NCBI GenBank assembly: GCA_005656395.1
Contig: SRSI01000078.1
Span: forward strand, 2,046,001-2,110,000
Direction: 5' to 3'
DNA: 64,000 bases
Origin: Strongyloides papillosus
Taxonomy: Eukaryota; Nematoda; Chromadorea; Rhabditida; Strongyloididae
The position numbers and the translations under genes were made by a program. Within the stretch, counting starts at the first letter, position 1, and each line of letters starts with the position of its first letter. Below the pieces are notes generated by a model. The model made no database searches. It was not told where the DNA came from and saw nothing but the letters and a program-made list of their open reading frames with translations. Below, in pieces: positions 62,329 to 64,000 of the stretch.

Positions 62329-63725
62329 TCATTTTGTATCTTGGAGGGTAGCATAATTCATATCAGAGTGGTACTGTGGTTGGAGAGCACTAGTCTCTGA
62401 AAGGTATCCATTTCCTGGATCAAGATGATTATTTCTTAAGTTAACTGTATTTTGTGCTATTGATGTATTAACACCATTTTGCGATCCATTTAACTTTTGC
62501 ATGGCTAGTGTTTCACAACTAACATTAAAACTTGTATCAGTTGGTAATCTAATTCTTTCAGGAGGAATATTAACAACACAATTAAGAATATCCATTTCTG
62601 GTGACAATTTTCCTGATGTAAAAAGATATTTACTATAAAGTGAAATTCCAATACATGTTGATAATGACGCAAGCATTGCCAGTGTTCTAAATGGAAAGTA
62701 TTGTATTCCACTATCAACATCATACATTGGAAAATGAACAAATGGTGGAAGGTGAACTAACGGTTCTCCACCGGCTAAACGTAAAACAAGTCCAACTAAA
62801 ATTGCATATATTATTAATATAGTAATTAAACAATTTTAACTAAACTTACCAATATAACCACTTAAACTTCCATATGTATTTGATTTTTCGAAATAAACAA
62901 CACATAGTAATTGTGGAAATAAAATTACATAAACTAAATCAGCACATAAGTACCATAAACCATAAATTGTTTGAATGGTTAATGCCATTATTGTTGCTAG
63001 AATTCCAACTAAAATTATAGCAAATCTCATTACAATAATAACTTCCTTTTCACTAGCATGTGGTCTAATTGTTAATTTCCATATATTATGAGCAAACATA
63101 GAAGCTGCAGAGAGGACTGAACTATCAGCTGAAGACATAACTGCTGCTGAGACGGCTCCTAATCCAATAAATGAAACCCATTTAGGTGTTAGGTATTGAA
63201 ATACCAATGGTACAACCATATTAGTTTGATCAGGTGGGATACTTTGAACTTTTGTACCATTATTCCATGGTGAATAATCAGTTAGTCTCCAATCCGTATT
63301 TCTAGCAATAGCACCAATTAATGCTGGTGGTATGGCCATAATAATGCAACCAATTCCAGCAATAAAACTTAATGTCTGTGCACCTTGTGATGTTTTTGAG
63401 GAAAGTACTCTTTGAAAGTATACTTGCCATGGTATACCACCAAAAATTAATAATAACATACAATCAATCCAATTAGCAGTTTCACGAAAACCACCAATAC
63501 TACCTATCCAATCACCAACATTTCTTGAAATATCTGATGTCTTTTCTTGTAACAGTGCTGCTGGTATACAAACCCAAAGACCAACAAATATACAAAATAA
63601 TTGAACAACATCAGTATATGCAACTGCATACAAACCACCAGAAAATGTATAAAAAACGGCAATAAGAGCAGAAATGATTACAGATATATTGATATCAATA
63701 CGTAATATTACAGATAATGTTGCTC
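62329..63725 (-). CDS. cho-1: High-affinity choline transporter, 5' end outside the window
   Basis: Two exons, 62850-63725 and 62329-62795, joined across a 54-bp intron (GTAAGT...TTTTAG) give about 447 C-terminal residues. CHO-1/CHT1 is a Na+- and Cl--dependent transporter (SLC5 family) that takes choline back into cholinergic terminals for acetylcholine synthesis. Family blocks are clear: [90 protein letters not shown], then [15 protein letters not shown] across the splice. The C-terminal cytoplasmic tail is Asn- and Gln-rich. The first exon here begins after an acceptor (CTTTATAG) at the position of residue about 150 of human CHT1, phase 1, so roughly 150 N-terminal codons lie beyond the window. 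The acceptor, not an ATG, sets the 5' limit. Confidence 0.93.
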
Positions 63726-64000
63726 CTATAAAGTTTAACAAAGTTTTATTAATAAATAAGGTTTTTTTTTCCGGTAAATTTAATTTTTAAATGTACAATA
63801 TAATTGTTTTTATAAAATAAGGCTGCTATTTATCATTAAAAACGATTTTAAAATTAAATTGTCTCTTTATATTGTTAAATTATCGTAATATAATTATCTA
63901 AGATTTATAGCTACAATAACTTTTAATGATGATAACATTATGAAAGTAAAACTTTTTTAGAGAAATAATTATTATTTAAACAAAACAAAAAATGGCAACA
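63726..64000 (-). other. Presumed cho-1 intron
   Basis: AT-rich DNA upstream of the cho-1 acceptor. No upstream coding block of the transporter is recognised before the window ends, so this is read as part of an intron longer than the others here. Confidence 0.5.

Noticed and set aside
1..64000. tRNA, rRNA, CRISPR array or operon
   Set aside because: No tRNA box sequences, rRNA blocks or spaced direct repeats were seen, and gene spacing is too wide for a nematode operon.

Overview
The window is nuclear DNA from a nematode, most likely a Strongyloides-like clade IV worm. The evidence is a very AT-rich composition, GT-AG introns of mostly about 38-80 bp, a cuticle collagen, and orthologues of nematode genes (cho-1, mel-11, cnt-1, an ephrin, a LACT-type beta-lactamase-like protein). 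The species is an inference; nothing in the sequence names it. Gene models below were built by hand by joining reading frames across splice sites that keep phase.

Layout. 1-5.5 kb is a transposon cluster: a 5'-truncated non-LTR reverse transcriptase, an uninterrupted mariner transposase, a second complete mariner with clean terminal repeats and one stop codon, and a 604-bp MITE with perfect ends. 6.4-7.9 kb (minus) is an orphan 7TM receptor. 11.5-12.7 kb (plus) is a GATA factor. 12.7-20 kb is a gene desert holding a degenerate retroelement trace, a 555-bp piggyBac-type MITE and an old TA-flanked inverted-repeat element. 20-21 kb (minus) is a GSKIP-domain protein. 23.1-25.9 kb (plus) is cnt-1 (BAR-PH-ArfGAP-ankyrin). 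30-32.3 kb (plus) is mel-11 (myosin phosphatase targeting subunit), convergent with a small HD-like protein that has lost metal ligands (32.9-33.6 kb, minus). A 5.4-kb empty stretch follows, then a PP2C-like protein (39.1-41.7 kb, plus), a 4.4-kb stretch with a candidate small-RNA hairpin and repeated palindromic motifs, a secreted protein with a selenoprotein-P-like domain (46-47.8 kb), blos-2 (49.3-49.8 kb), two small secreted proteins (50.8-52.3 kb), a beta-lactamase-like enzyme (52.9-54.3 kb), a cuticle collagen (54.9-55.9 kb), an ARL4-like GTPase (57-57.7 kb), a convergent GPI-anchored ephrin (57.8-58.9 kb, minus), and the 3' two-thirds of the choline transporter cho-1 (62.3-63.7 kb, minus, 5' end outside the window).

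The genes are not organised as an operon or pathway. Most are housekeeping, signalling or neuromuscular/epidermal genes separated by long AT-rich spacers. The most unusual items are the SelP-N-like domain without its redox pair fused to a cysteine-doublet domain, the ARL4-like GTPase with His in place of the catalytic Gln, the HD-like protein without its HD, the compact transposon cluster, and two candidate structured RNAs.
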